Shown piece after piece: positions 15,881-22,963 of a stretch of DNA of 30,621 bases (its first letter is position 1; the number at the start of each line of letters is the position of its first letter). The translations under genes were made by a program, and so were the position numbers. The notes under the pieces were generated by a model. The model was given only the letters and a program-made list of their open reading frames with translations, did not search any database and was not told the origin of the DNA. The stretch lies in the NCBI GenBank assembly GCA_023396555.1, contig JAEWWC010000222.1, positions 1 through 30,621 of the forward strand, read 5' to 3'. This DNA comes from Bacillota bacterium. Lineage in GTDB: Bacteria; Bacillota; Clostridia; Christensenellales; SZUA-584.

Positions 15881-15907
15881 TATAAGTTCGTTTTTTCTTT
15901 TACTGTT

Positions 15908-16201
15908 TTACACCTGCATGCCCATCACATCGTTATAGGCGGAGATGACCTTGTTTCTAATCTGAATTGCCAGATTCAGGGCTAATTCCGCCTTCTGCGC
16001 CTCAATAAGGGGTGTATGCAGATCGTCCGTCTCACCCGTCAGCAGCGCGGCATTTTGCCCCTGCACAGACATTTCCGTGTCCTGGGCGTTGCCCATCGCA
16101 TCGCTCAGTATGTCGGTAAAACTGCTGGTTGTCTCCGACGGCTTAGATGATCCCGTATTGGCAAAGCTTGTCACCAGATTGTTAATTTGGCTGATTTCCA
16201 T
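15908..16201 (-). CDS. fliE: Flagellar hook-basal body complex protein FliE
   Basis: FliE links the MS ring and export gate to the proximal rod. The 97-aa product has the family C-terminus TPLIEAQKAELALNLAIQIR followed by NKVISAYNDVMGMQV, including the closing EIM.MQ-type ending. The N-terminal half (SFTDILSDAMGNAQDTE) is shorter and more polar, as usual. ATG 16201 follows a GGGGG stretch. It is the last gene of the lytic transglycosylase-flgB-flgC-fliE group. In most Firmicutes fliF follows; here a 139-bp gap and then fliO follow instead. Confidence 0.95.
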   Translation of the reverse strand: MEISQINNLVTSFANTGSSKPSETTSSFTDILSDAMGNAQDTEMSVQGQNAALLTGETDDLHTPLIEAQKAELALNLAIQIRNKVISAYNDVMGMQV

Positions 16202-16238
16202 TCATTTATCCCCCTACGAAATTATTGTTCCGTCCGCC

Positions 16239-16661
16239 TCAGCGGCCGATCTCCAGGGCTTTCATCGCGATGCTCTTGGTGGCGTTCAGCGCCGTCACGT
16301 TGGCCTCATACGACCGGGTGGCCGACATCATGTCGATGATTTCCTCCGCAGTATCCACATTAGGCTTAGCCACATAACCGTTCGCATCGGCATCCGGATG
16401 GTCTGGATCATACACGTAGTTGAAGTCCGACATATCCTCCACGATCTGAGTGACTTCCACGCCGCCGCCTGTCGCTTTGCGCAGTATTGACGAAAATGTC
16501 AGCGGCTGCTCCGCCATCACCGCCACGCGCCTCCGGTACGGCCCGCCATTCGCGGTCCTCGTCGTATCCGCGTTGGCGATGTTTTCGCTGATCACATCCA
16601 TGCGCATGCGCTGCGCTGTCAGCGCCGAAGCGCTGACATCCAAAGATGATAAAAAGGCCAT
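16239..16661 (-). CDS. flgC: Proximal rod protein FlgC
   Basis: FlgC is a proximal rod subunit exported by the type III system. The 140-aa product is of normal length and starts MAFLSSLDVSASALTAQRMR, followed by the rod signature ISENIANADTTRTANGGPYR. The C-terminal helix (EEIIDMMSATRSYEANVTAL) matches the family ending. The central VEVTQIVEDMSDFNYVYDPD is also typical. It follows flgB by 6 bp and precedes fliE by 37 bp. Confidence 0.96.
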   Translation of the reverse strand: MAFLSSLDVSASALTAQRMRMDVISENIANADTTRTANGGPYRRRVAVMAEQPLTFSSILRKATGGGVEVTQIVEDMSDFNYVYDPDHPDADANGYVAKPNVDTAEEIIDMMSATRSYEANVTALNATKSIAMKALEIGR

Positions 16662-16667
16662 TTAACT

Positions 16668-17066
16668 TCACTTCCCTTCGTTAATCGCCATTTTGAGCTT
16701 GCTGAACTCGCTGGACAGCTGCTGCACCAGCGTGTTGTAGTATATCTGGTTTTTGGCGAGCGCCGCATTCTCCGCGTCGATGTTGACATTGTTGCCGTCC
16801 ATGCGGTAGGTGGTATCGGTATCCGTCGCTACGGTGGCGTGCGGCAGATTGTCGCTGAAGTCGATATGCTCCACGCGCGTCGTTTTGGCGGTAAACCCCT
16901 CCTGATTCAGGGCTTTCTTAAACGCCGATTCAAACGAAACCGATGAACTTTTGAAGTTAGGCGTATCCACATTGGCGATATTGTTGGCGATCACCTCGTT
17001 GCGCAGCCAGGACGCGTCCAAGCCGGCCTTGAGCATATCCACATTGCTGAACATTTTGTCTATCAA
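16668..17066 (-). CDS. flgB: Proximal rod protein FlgB
   Basis: FlgB is a proximal rod subunit. The 132-aa product begins IDKMFSNVDMLKAGLDASWL, then has the signature RNEVIANNIANVDTPNFKSS, and ends with the helical NQIYYNTLVQQLSSEFSKLK. The start is TTG at 17066, with GGAGG nine bases upstream; the ATG four codons later would be 21 bases from that site, so TTG is preferred. It lies 15 bp after the lytic transglycosylase gene, which presumably opens the peptidoglycan for the rod, and 6 bp before flgC. Confidence 0.95.
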   Translation of the reverse strand: MIDKMFSNVDMLKAGLDASWLRNEVIANNIANVDTPNFKSSSVSFESAFKKALNQEGFTAKTTRVEHIDFSDNLPHATVATDTDTTYRMDGNNVNIDAENAALAKNQIYYNTLVQQLSSEFSKLKMAINEGK

Positions 17067-17081
17067 CAGGCAGCACCTCCA

Positions 17082-17750
17082 TTAATCGTTTTTGTATTGG
17101 TTGTAATACTTCAGCACTTTGTCCACATAACCGCGGACACGGCTGGATATAAGTTCATACTGAGCGGGATCATCGGCATCGGTGATGCCGTACGACGCCA
17201 CGCGCCCGGGCCCTGTGTTGTATGCCGCCAGCGCGAGACGGACATCTCCAAAACGCTTCAGCTGCTTCGCGAGATACGTGGCTCCGCCCATCACGTTCTG
17301 TTCTGCGTCGAACGGGTTTGTCACGCCCATCTCTTCGGCGGTTCCCGGCATCAGCTGCATTAGCCCCTGCGCACCTGAACCGGATACAGCGTCGGAACGG
17401 AACGAGGATTCCACGCGTATCACCGCACGGATTAAATCCGGATCCAAACCGGTTGACCGCGCCGCATTCTCAATCGCCCCGTCGACTTCACCGTCTGTCG
17501 CCGCCGCGCTGCCGGTATAGCCGGTATATGCCCCTTCCGCATAGATGTCCTGCGAAGACTGAACAGACTGAAAGGACTGGACAGCCTGCAGCAGGCTAGC
17601 CATATCCGAAGTCAGCGTCATCCGCTGCTGTACATCGCTCAATATGCCCGCAAAAGCCGACTGCGCACCGGGGCATTTGGACGCCTTCTGCTCGATAATG
17701 CTCTCAAACCGGTTCAGCTTGGACAGGTATATGCCCTCTACGCTTCTCAT
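17082..17750 (-). CDS. Rod-associated lytic transglycosylase (SLT domain)
   Basis: The 222-aa protein has a C-terminal soluble-lytic-transglycosylase domain (about residues 90-215). The catalytic glutamate is in RAVIRVESSF (E114), followed by GAQGLMQLMPGTAEEMG and ALAAYNTGPGRVASYG, the three SLT motifs. Such enzymes cut peptidoglycan glycan strands. The N-terminal 80 residues are polar and helical with no signal peptide or membrane segment. Together with its position directly before flgB-flgC-fliE, this suggests export by the flagellar apparatus or another non-Sec route, and a role like the muramidase part of FlgJ. The SLT fold is sure; the route and role are inferred. Confidence 0.9.
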   Translation of the reverse strand: MRSVEGIYLSKLNRFESIIEQKASKCPGAQSAFAGILSDVQQRMTLTSDMASLLQAVQSFQSVQSSQDIYAEGAYTGYTGSAAATDGEVDGAIENAARSTGLDPDLIRAVIRVESSFRSDAVSGSGAQGLMQLMPGTAEEMGVTNPFDAEQNVMGGATYLAKQLKRFGDVRLALAAYNTGPGRVASYGITDADDPAQYELISSRVRGYVDKVLKYYNQYKND

Positions 17751-17778
17751 GAACCCTGCCTCTTAAAGATTTTGCCCC

Positions 17779-17807
17779 CTGATATCAGCTATAAGGAGAC
17801 CTGTCAG
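17779..17807 (-). promoter_or_regulatory. Candidate housekeeping promoter for the transglycosylase-flgBC-fliE genes
   Basis: On the minus strand CTGACA (17802-17807, 5 of 6 to the -35 consensus) is followed after exactly 17 bases by TATCAG (17779-17784, 4 of 6 to the -10). It lies after the terminator of the preceding operon and 29-57 bp before the start codon. A perfect 10-bp palindrome, CTGATATCAG (17779-17788), covers the -10 and could be an operator. Moderate evidence only. Confidence 0.45.
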
Positions 17808-17837
17808 ATTGATACACTATTTCTTTTGAGTTGAAAC

Positions 17838-17865
17838 AAAAAAAGACGGACGAAAACTTCCGCCC
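17838..17865 (-). terminator. Intrinsic terminator after yaaR
   Basis: In the minus-strand transcript, GGGCGGA and TCCGTCT pair (with G-U pairs) around an 8-base loop and are followed by seven T (17838-17844). It lies about 20 bp past the yaaR stop codon and closes the fliD-fliS-fliT-yaaR group. Confidence 0.75.
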
Positions 17866-17885
17866 ATCCGGTTTTCATACTGCTC

Positions 17886-18338
17886 TCACGTAAAAAGGTC
17901 CACCAGCAGCCCGCGTATATCGTCCACCATCTGCAAAATACGGAGGTTATCCTGCTGGTCTGAGAGAATCTCACGGGTAAGTTGTTCCAGCTTTTCGTTT
18001 ACGCTGCGGATCACAAAGTGCACTTTGTGTCGCCCTCTCGCATCGAAAGTTTCGGCCTTGTGCCCGGCAAAGGCGTTGTTTGCCACCTCGTTCATCAGCT
18101 CGCCGATCAACGCGCGATAGTCCATCACCGCCTTTAAGTCCGCTTTGGCTTTTATCTTCTCGCCCTGCTTGCGGATCCTTTCCTGCAGATCCTGCACATA
18201 GCGCTCATACTGTGCTTCACCCAGCGTGGTCAGCTGGCGCGCAAATGCCAGCGCCGGCCCGTTCCCATCCGGCCGTTCCTTTACCGCTGTGTAACCGCGA
18301 TTATCCGATATGATATGGTTGACATCTTCAACCTTCAT
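17886..18338 (-). CDS. YaaR family protein (DUF327)
   Basis: A 150-aa cytoplasmic, helical protein of the DUF327/YaaR family, recognised by the C-terminal block (NLRILQMVDDIRGLLVDLFT) and the central ADLKAVMDYRALIGELMNEV. Homologues are found in many Firmicutes and often sit in flagellar clusters, as here after the FliT-like gene. No catalytic motif is visible and the molecular role is not known to me. ATG 18338 has GGAG upstream. It is followed by an intrinsic terminator. Confidence 0.87.
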   Translation of the reverse strand: MKVEDVNHIISDNRGYTAVKERPDGNGPALAFARQLTTLGEAQYERYVQDLQERIRKQGEKIKAKADLKAVMDYRALIGELMNEVANNAFAGHKAETFDARGRHKVHFVIRSVNEKLEQLTREILSDQQDNLRILQMVDDIRGLLVDLFT

Positions 18339-18378
18339 GTTTCAACTCCATAGTCAAGCCTGTCTTTTGAATCTGGCG

Positions 18379-18798
18379 TTATTTATTGGCATCCACAAAA
18401 AACGCGTCTTCCTGATTGATGGGGCGGGTATACCCACCGACGCTTTTCTTGGTCTGATTCAGATGCCGGATTTGATCTCTGTACTTCTGCAGTTTTTGCT
18501 GCGCCAGCTCAGTGTTTTCTTCATCCTGTTTTAAAGTCGTGGCCACAATACCGCGGATCTCTTTTTTCAGCGCCATCACTTCAATGTCGTCCTCAATACC
18601 GGCTGCCTGTTCCGCCTTTGTCAGCATATCGATCTGGGTGATAATCTTCTGACGAACAGTTATGGACTCGGCAAACGCCTCGATACTGTCCTGCTGCAGT
18701 TCTGTCTTGATCTTCGCCGTCATCTGCATCATGTTCTCCAGCAGGTCTTTCTTCTGGCCGAGTATCCTGATCAGTTCCGCTTTTTCCTGTTCTTTCAT
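18379..18798 (-). CDS. fliT: FliT-like flagellar chaperone
   Basis: A 139-aa, almost all-helical, charged protein (LIRILGQKKDLLENMMQMTA; IRGIVATTLKQDEENTELAQ), lying 3 bp after fliS. This size, fold and position match the FliT/FlgN-type chaperones that, in other Firmicutes, follow fliD-fliS and bind FliD. Sequence conservation in the family is low, so the name rests on position and helical character. The ribosome-binding site is weak, and translation may be coupled to fliS. The basic tail (RHLNQTKKSVGGYTR) is likely unstructured. Confidence 0.72.
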   Translation of the reverse strand: MKEQEKAELIRILGQKKDLLENMMQMTAKIKTELQQDSIEAFAESITVRQKIITQIDMLTKAEQAAGIEDDIEVMALKKEIRGIVATTLKQDEENTELAQQKLQKYRDQIRHLNQTKKSVGGYTRPINQEDAFFVDANK

Positions 18799-18801
18799 TT
18801 C

Positions 18802-19206
18802 TTATTCGCTTTCGTACTCAAAATGAGTGGTCATTTTGTTTTCTTTCTGAATCTGAACCCAGCTGTCACGCATACCGGTCATGATCTCCACAATGGAGTC
18901 GATCATGGAAGCATCCTTCGTCGAATTAATGCGAATGATCTGCCCGTGTACAAAATCATAAATCGCCATCAGGTCCCGCGCAATGTTGTACTGCAGATCA
19001 AGACCCAGCATCAGCTCCATCACGATATCCTGAGCTCTTTGCAGATTGCTGTTCGCGGCTTCATAGTCCTTTTTTTCGATTGCCATCTGACCAAGCCGCA
19101 GACGTTTGATGCAGCCGGTATACAGCATTACCACGAGTTCCATCGGTGTGGCCATCATTACATCATGCTTCACATATTGTTGATACGAATTCGCCATCAC
19201 AGCCAT
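18802..19206 (-). CDS. fliS: Flagellin export chaperone FliS
   Basis: FliS binds the C-terminus of flagellin and prevents early polymerisation in the cytoplasm. From ATG 19206 the product is 134 aa. It has the family motifs NSYQQYVKHDVMMATPMELV and MLYTGCIKRLRLGQMAIEKK, then NLQRAQDIVMELMLGLDLQY with the short helices of the four-helix bundle. GAGGAG lies ten bases before 19206. The frame is open further upstream to 19236, but that start touches the end of fliD and has no good site. fliD precedes it and the FliT-like chaperone follows. Confidence 0.95.
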   Translation of the reverse strand: MAVMANSYQQYVKHDVMMATPMELVVMLYTGCIKRLRLGQMAIEKKDYEAANSNLQRAQDIVMELMLGLDLQYNIARDLMAIYDFVHGQIIRINSTKDASMIDSIVEIMTGMRDSWVQIQKENKMTTHFEYESE

Positions 19207-19237
19207 TTTAATCGCACTCCTCATCAAATAAATCAAG

Positions 19238-20758
19238 TTAGCCCAACATCGACGACAGCCAGTTCGACTGGCTGTTCAGTGATGCCAGCGCCGACTCCAT
19301 GGCGGTAAACCGCTTATACAGTGATGCCTCCTTGTCGGACAGTTTGGCCATCAGCGACGTTTCCATGTCTTCCGAATCGCTGATCTGCTCTTCCAGGGAG
19401 GCCAGCGTATTATTGGTAGCGGACGACGTATACTTCAGCAGCGCATCGGATATCCGCACCACCAGCCCCGATTGGGCAAAAGCCGTTTTGCTGTCGGTCG
19501 ACGTGGATTTCGCGGTAAACATATTCGCCACCGCGTCCGGGTTGTTCTGCAGCGCTGTCCGCAGCTTGCTCTCGTCAATCGTAATCTTGCCGCCGTCCGA
19601 ATACGCTCCTGTTGTCAGGCCAATCTGTGCGGCACTCAGCCCCGAGCCCTCCACCGCTGTGTAAAAAGCGCTTCTCATCGTAGAGAGCAGCGACGAAATC
19701 GAGGAATCGTTTCTGAGTAATCCGCTCTTCGCTTTTTCTTCCCACATACTGATCTCGGATTCTTCCATTCCGTCCTTCTGGTCATCTGTGAGCGGAGTAT
19801 ATGCTCTGTATGTCTTCTCCTCGATCTTGTCCTGAAATTTGGTAATCAGGCTGTTGTACGAGTTGATAAACGATACGATCTTGTTCAGCGTACTCTCCAC
19901 ATCCTGGTTCACGCTGAAGTTTATCTCCGAATCTGACTTACCGTTGAGTGTATACGTAATGCCGTCAATGGTGAAGGTATTGGAAGATTTGACAACGTCC
20001 ACGCCCTCGATCTTCAGCTTCGCGTCCTGCCCCGTCACAGTACCCGCTGCGATTCCCAACGCCGAATCCACAGCCACCCCGCCTTCATCGGCAAACGCGT
20101 TCCCCTTAATGTTTGCGATCTCGACCTTGCTGCCGCTGCCCGTCGACTTGGACGCGATAGTGAAACCCTTTGTCAGGCTGCTGTAGCTCATCTTCACGCC
20201 CGCATCGGAAGAATTGATCTTATTCATCATATCGGTCAGCGTGGTTTCTTCCGTAAATGTGAAAGTCTCGCCGTTGATGGAAAACGATATCTCGCCGTCT
20301 TCAAACTCGAGCGCATTCGTGAGCTCAAGGTCTGCTAGCGTGGTGCTCGTATTCATCGAAGCGCCGGAAAAGGCGCCGGAACTCTTCACTGCTGCCGAAG
20401 TCGCCAGCTGGGTTATGCTGTTGATCGTCATACTTCCCGCGCTCGCCGATGAGCCTGCGCTGACCGTCACAGCGGAGGTCGAGGTCAGCATAGCCACCGA
20501 GAATGCGTTGTAGGTGGACGACGACATCATATTGTTGCTGGAATTGAGTACGCTCATGCTTGATTCCCGGAATGATTTGATCATGGAGTTGATCTCTCTG
20601 AGCGCATCTGCCTTCCATTCCAGCTTCGTCGTCGTCTGGTTTTGTTTGTCCACCTTGAGCTGCATCGATGTAAGCATGCTCTTCACGACAGATTCTGTGT
20701 CAATGCCGGAAGAAAGCCCCGAAACCCGAAGTGAATTCAGCGAACTTGTAGTAGCCAT
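19238..20758 (-). CDS. fliD: Flagellar filament cap protein FliD
   Basis: FliD (HAP2) caps the growing filament and folds incoming flagellin. The 506-aa product begins with the conserved FliD_N block LRVSGLSSGIDTESVVKSML (about residues 10-29), followed by a heptad-rich segment with LEWKADALREINSMIKSFRE. The C-terminal FliD_C region contains YNSLITKFQDKIEEKTYRAY and TPLTDDQKDGMEESEISMWE, then LRTALQNNPDAVANMF and a closing coiled coil. The central part is Ser/Thr-rich. ATG 20758 has AAAGGAGG. It heads a fliD-fliS-fliT-yaaR group with a 133-bp leader. Confidence 0.96.
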   Translation of the reverse strand: MATTSSLNSLRVSGLSSGIDTESVVKSMLTSMQLKVDKQNQTTTKLEWKADALREINSMIKSFRESSMSVLNSSNNMMSSSTYNAFSVAMLTSTSAVTVSAGSSASAGSMTINSITQLATSAAVKSSGAFSGASMNTSTTLADLELTNALEFEDGEISFSINGETFTFTEETTLTDMMNKINSSDAGVKMSYSSLTKGFTIASKSTGSGSKVEIANIKGNAFADEGGVAVDSALGIAAGTVTGQDAKLKIEGVDVVKSSNTFTIDGITYTLNGKSDSEINFSVNQDVESTLNKIVSFINSYNSLITKFQDKIEEKTYRAYTPLTDDQKDGMEESEISMWEEKAKSGLLRNDSSISSLLSTMRSAFYTAVEGSGLSAAQIGLTTGAYSDGGKITIDESKLRTALQNNPDAVANMFTAKSTSTDSKTAFAQSGLVVRISDALLKYTSSATNNTLASLEEQISDSEDMETSLMAKLSDKEASLYKRFTAMESALASLNSQSNWLSSMLG

Positions 20759-20891
20759 GTCTTGCCTCCTTTATCACTAAAATACCCATGCAGCGTGCCT
20801 GGCCATGGCTGCTGCCACAGGTACTTGTGACCATCTCGTCATGGCATTTAACGGCTGCCATATACCGATTCCCTTACTTACCGATTATATA
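20759..20891 (-). other. fliD leader region with repeated AATCGGTA and near-palindromes
   Basis: This 133-bp gap has no gene. On the minus strand it holds a perfect TATAAT (20884-20889) without a good -35 (TTGGGA is 19 bases away). AATCGGTA occurs twice 16 bases apart. A 14-bp near-palindrome (CACAAGTACCTGTG) and a GC-rich part with GCCATGGC follow. The 13-mer TACCGATTATATA (20879-20891, plus strand) is identical to one at 15872-15884. I see no terminator after the preceding gene, so read-through into fliD is possible. Confidence 0.4.
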
Positions 20892-21197
20892 TCAACGTTT
20901 TGGGGCCATCCCAAACCACCTTCTGTATTTTTCGTCCATGCTGCTGACAAACACGAGCACCTCTGCCACCACTTTGTACAGCTCTTCGGGAATCTCGTCG
21001 CCCACGCTGAGCTTTTGCAGCATGTTCGACAGTTTATCATCCCGCATCACGTGGATGTTGTTCTCTTTCGCGGTCTCCACAATACGGTCCGCGAGATATC
21101 CTGTGCCCAGCGCCACCACATAGGGCGCTTCCGCTGTCTGCGGATCATATTTCAGCGCCGCCGCCTGCCGGTTTTCCGGCCTGTCGTTGTCATTCAT
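20892..21197 (-). CDS. FlhB C-terminal-domain-like protein (YlqH/FhlB-type)
   Basis: A 101-aa soluble protein homologous to the cytoplasmic domain of FlhB. AALKYDPQTAEAPYVVALGT and the ending IPEELYKVVAEVLVFVSSMD line up with the FlhB encoded at 12272-13345 (AKGKDFLAQKIKERARE; VPEDLYKAVAEVLAYVY). It lacks the membrane part and the NPTH cleavage site, starting just after where NPTH would be. Such proteins can partly replace the cleaved C-terminal piece of FlhB in some bacteria. ATG 21197 overlaps the FliK-like gene by 4 bp, the ylqG-ylqH order of B. subtilis. The homology is clear; the role in export switching is inferred. Confidence 0.9.
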   Translation of the reverse strand: MNDNDRPENRQAAALKYDPQTAEAPYVVALGTGYLADRIVETAKENNIHVMRDDKLSNMLQKLSVGDEIPEELYKVVAEVLVFVSSMDEKYRRWFGMAPKR

Positions 21198-22849
21198 ACC
21201 CTTATATCCAGACTTCCCGTATCGGGGGCAGCCTGCCCGGACAGCGCCTCCTCAGCGTTCAGTACCGTTGTCCTTGCAGCCAACTCCCGTACATTGACTT
21301 CGGTCAGCCGGTACCCTGCCTGCCCGATCAGAGGCTCCAGCGCCTTGGCCCCTTCACCGAACGCATCCGCCAGCTCTGCATTCTCCAGCCTGAATTCCAG
21401 TGCCACGCTTCGTCCAGCTGCTCTGATCATCGTTTCCACACGCCCCATGTGCTGCGTATCCAGCCCCAGCAGCACCGCAAACGTCTCCGGATCCGCTTCC
21501 GCCTTCCTGCGCCTTTGCCTGAAAACGTACAGTTCCGCAGTGGCCTGTTCCCTGTTCATACCTGTCAGCGGAATGTGGTAACAGTCAAACCGCTTCAGCT
21601 CAGACGTCAGTGAAAACTGCCTGTCCAGGCTTTCCACCTGGCGCGCCAGTGTATTTCTGTCAGTATTATCGGCAGTTTGCAGCGCAATCTTTAATTCTTT
21701 AATCTGTACGGGCAGCTCCTCGACCGCTTTCTTCAGTTGAGCAGGCAGAGTTTTTTTATCCTTCAAGTCCACAATAAGCGACAGCAGCTGTCCGGCCAAC
21801 ATGTCGGGTGGCGGCACATCGGCCGGCAACCCCATGCCGTTGCCAGAGACGTTCGCCGCCGGTACGCCCGGCAGTTTAACACCTATAACCGGATCGTTCA
21901 CCGCTGGTATGCCCGGCAGCTTCGAACCGGTAATCGGATGATTCGTAGCCGCTATGTCCTGCCTCGCCGCCTGTGCCACACCGCCATCCGCCGGCACTGA
22001 GAATTCCGGTACACCGTTCTGAATTCCCACCGTATTAGCCGGTATTTTTTGCACCTCCGCCTCTGCAGCCTGACCGGATTGAACAGAACTTTGCGGTACG
22101 ACAGCCGCCTTTTGTGCGTCAGCCTGCTGAGGCTGCGTGACGTTTATGTTTGTATTGGCACTGTTTTGGATGGGAAGCTGTTCAGCCGCAGCGGTATCCA
22201 AGGCCGCTATGCCGGGAGAGGCAGCAGCAGTCTGCGTATTCGCCGCCGATGGCATGGTATGCGATATAACTGAAGCTTCAAAAACTCCAGGCTGTGCCAA
22301 AGCCGCGGCTGTATTGGCGGAAACCGTACCGGCGCGTGCAGCCTCCCCTTGCATCTGCAACAGCACTTGCCCTGTTTTCAGTTCTCCCTTGACCAGCCTT
22401 GCGAGCGTTTCAATATTCTCCGGCGTGTCGGCTATACCATTTCTCGCCATTAACTCCGCCATTTTCGGTTCCAAGCCGGCGTTCTTTTTCAGCATTGCCA
22501 GCATGCCGTGCAGCATCTGTACACGGGCATTCTGTACACCTGTCTCCGCCGTTGTCGTCATGTTACCGGGTGCCGCCGGCTTTCCATCTCCGCGCGATAC
22601 GTCCAACAGGCGCAGCACATAACGGTTACCATGGGCTTCGTCTACCACGGTCTCCACATAATCTCCCGAAGCAAGCCCCAGATTTCCCAGCAATCTGGCT
22701 GTCAGCAAGGTGCCCTGGGCGCTCTTCAAAATCGCCGTGTCGCCTCTTACCTCCAGCACTTCGGACACAAAAAACTCGCCCTGCTTCAAAAACTGAGGCT
22801 GCAGTTTATCCGGAATATTCTTAACCGATTGTACATTTTCGATTTTCAT
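21194..22849 (-). CDS. FliK-like (YlqG-type) flagellar hook-length control protein
   Basis: A 551-aa protein from ATG 22849 (GGGAGCGGG upstream); the frame also opens at a TTG at 22870, which is less likely. The N-terminal part (about residues 1-105) has a beta-rich look (EFFVSEVLEVRGDTAILKSA). A long Ala/Gln/Pro-rich linker with short repeats (ITGSKLPGIPAVN, VIGVKLPGVPAAN) follows. The C-terminal part resembles the Flg_hook (FliK C-terminal) domain: CYHIPLTGMNREQATAELYV, MGRVETMIRAAGRSVALEFR. This layout fits a tape-measure or switch protein acting with FlhB, and its partner gene is an FlhB-C homologue. Whether it is the true FliK or a paralogue cannot be told, since the hook genes are not here. 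Confidence 0.82.
   Translation of the reverse strand: MKIENVQSVKNIPDKLQPQFLKQGEFFVSEVLEVRGDTAILKSAQGTLLTARLLGNLGLASGDYVETVVDEAHGNRYVLRLLDVSRGDGKPAAPGNMTTTAETGVQNARVQMLHGMLAMLKKNAGLEPKMAELMARNGIADTPENIETLARLVKGELKTGQVLLQMQGEAARAGTVSANTAAALAQPGVFEASVISHTMPSAANTQTAAASPGIAALDTAAAEQLPIQNSANTNINVTQPQQADAQKAAVVPQSSVQSGQAAEAEVQKIPANTVGIQNGVPEFSVPADGGVAQAARQDIAATNHPITGSKLPGIPAVNDPVIGVKLPGVPAANVSGNGMGLPADVPPPDMLAGQLLSLIVDLKDKKTLPAQLKKAVEELPVQIKELKIALQTADNTDRNTLARQVESLDRQFSLTSELKRFDCYHIPLTGMNREQATAELYVFRQRRRKAEADPETFAVLLGLDTQHMGRVETMIRAAGRSVALEFRLENAELADAFGEGAKALEPLIGQAGYRLTEVNVRELAARTTVLNAEEALSGQAAPDTGSLDIRV
21851..21940. repeat. 45-bp tandem repeat inside the FliK-like gene
   Basis: Two imperfect copies of a 45-bp unit (21851-21895 and 21896-21940), with a diverged partial copy on the left, encode the repeated G.KLPG.PA.N motif in the linker. 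The period is a multiple of three, so copy changes would keep the frame and alter linker length. Confidence 0.65.
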
Positions 22850-22903
22850 AACCCGCTCCCGATGCGCCAAAGCGCTGCGCCGCTGCTGCAGCTTCTAATT
22901 TAT

Positions 22904-22929
22904 TTATCGGATTTTAATGAAAATGTTAA
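22904..22929 (-). promoter_or_regulatory. Candidate sigma-28 promoter upstream of the FliK-like gene
   Basis: On the minus strand TTAA (22926-22929) is followed after 15 bases by CCGATAA (22904-22910), a full match to the sigma-28 -10 core. The -35 matches 3 of 4. The nonamer AATCCGATA is shared with the flgF promoter candidate. It lies 55-80 bp before the start of the fliK-like/ylqH-like genes. Confidence 0.5.
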
Positions 22930-22934
22930 TAGTC

Positions 22935-22963
22935 TTGAAAAATATTACGATATAAACTTTAGA
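22935..22963 (+). promoter_or_regulatory. Weak candidate promoter for cheY
   Basis: TTGAAA (22935-22940, 5 of 6) and TTTAGA (22958-22963, 3 of 6) are 17 bases apart in an A+T-rich stretch and would give a leader of more than 110 bases before cheY. A 10-bp palindrome GGAAATTTCC (22973-22982) lies in that leader. I found no better promoter and no known riboswitch motif. Confidence 0.3.

Noticed and set aside
17866..17877. Alternative stem GAAAAC/GTTTTC next to the yaaR terminator, as an antiterminator
   Set aside because: Only six pairs, mostly A-T, and no leader gene or ligand-binding structure to support attenuation.
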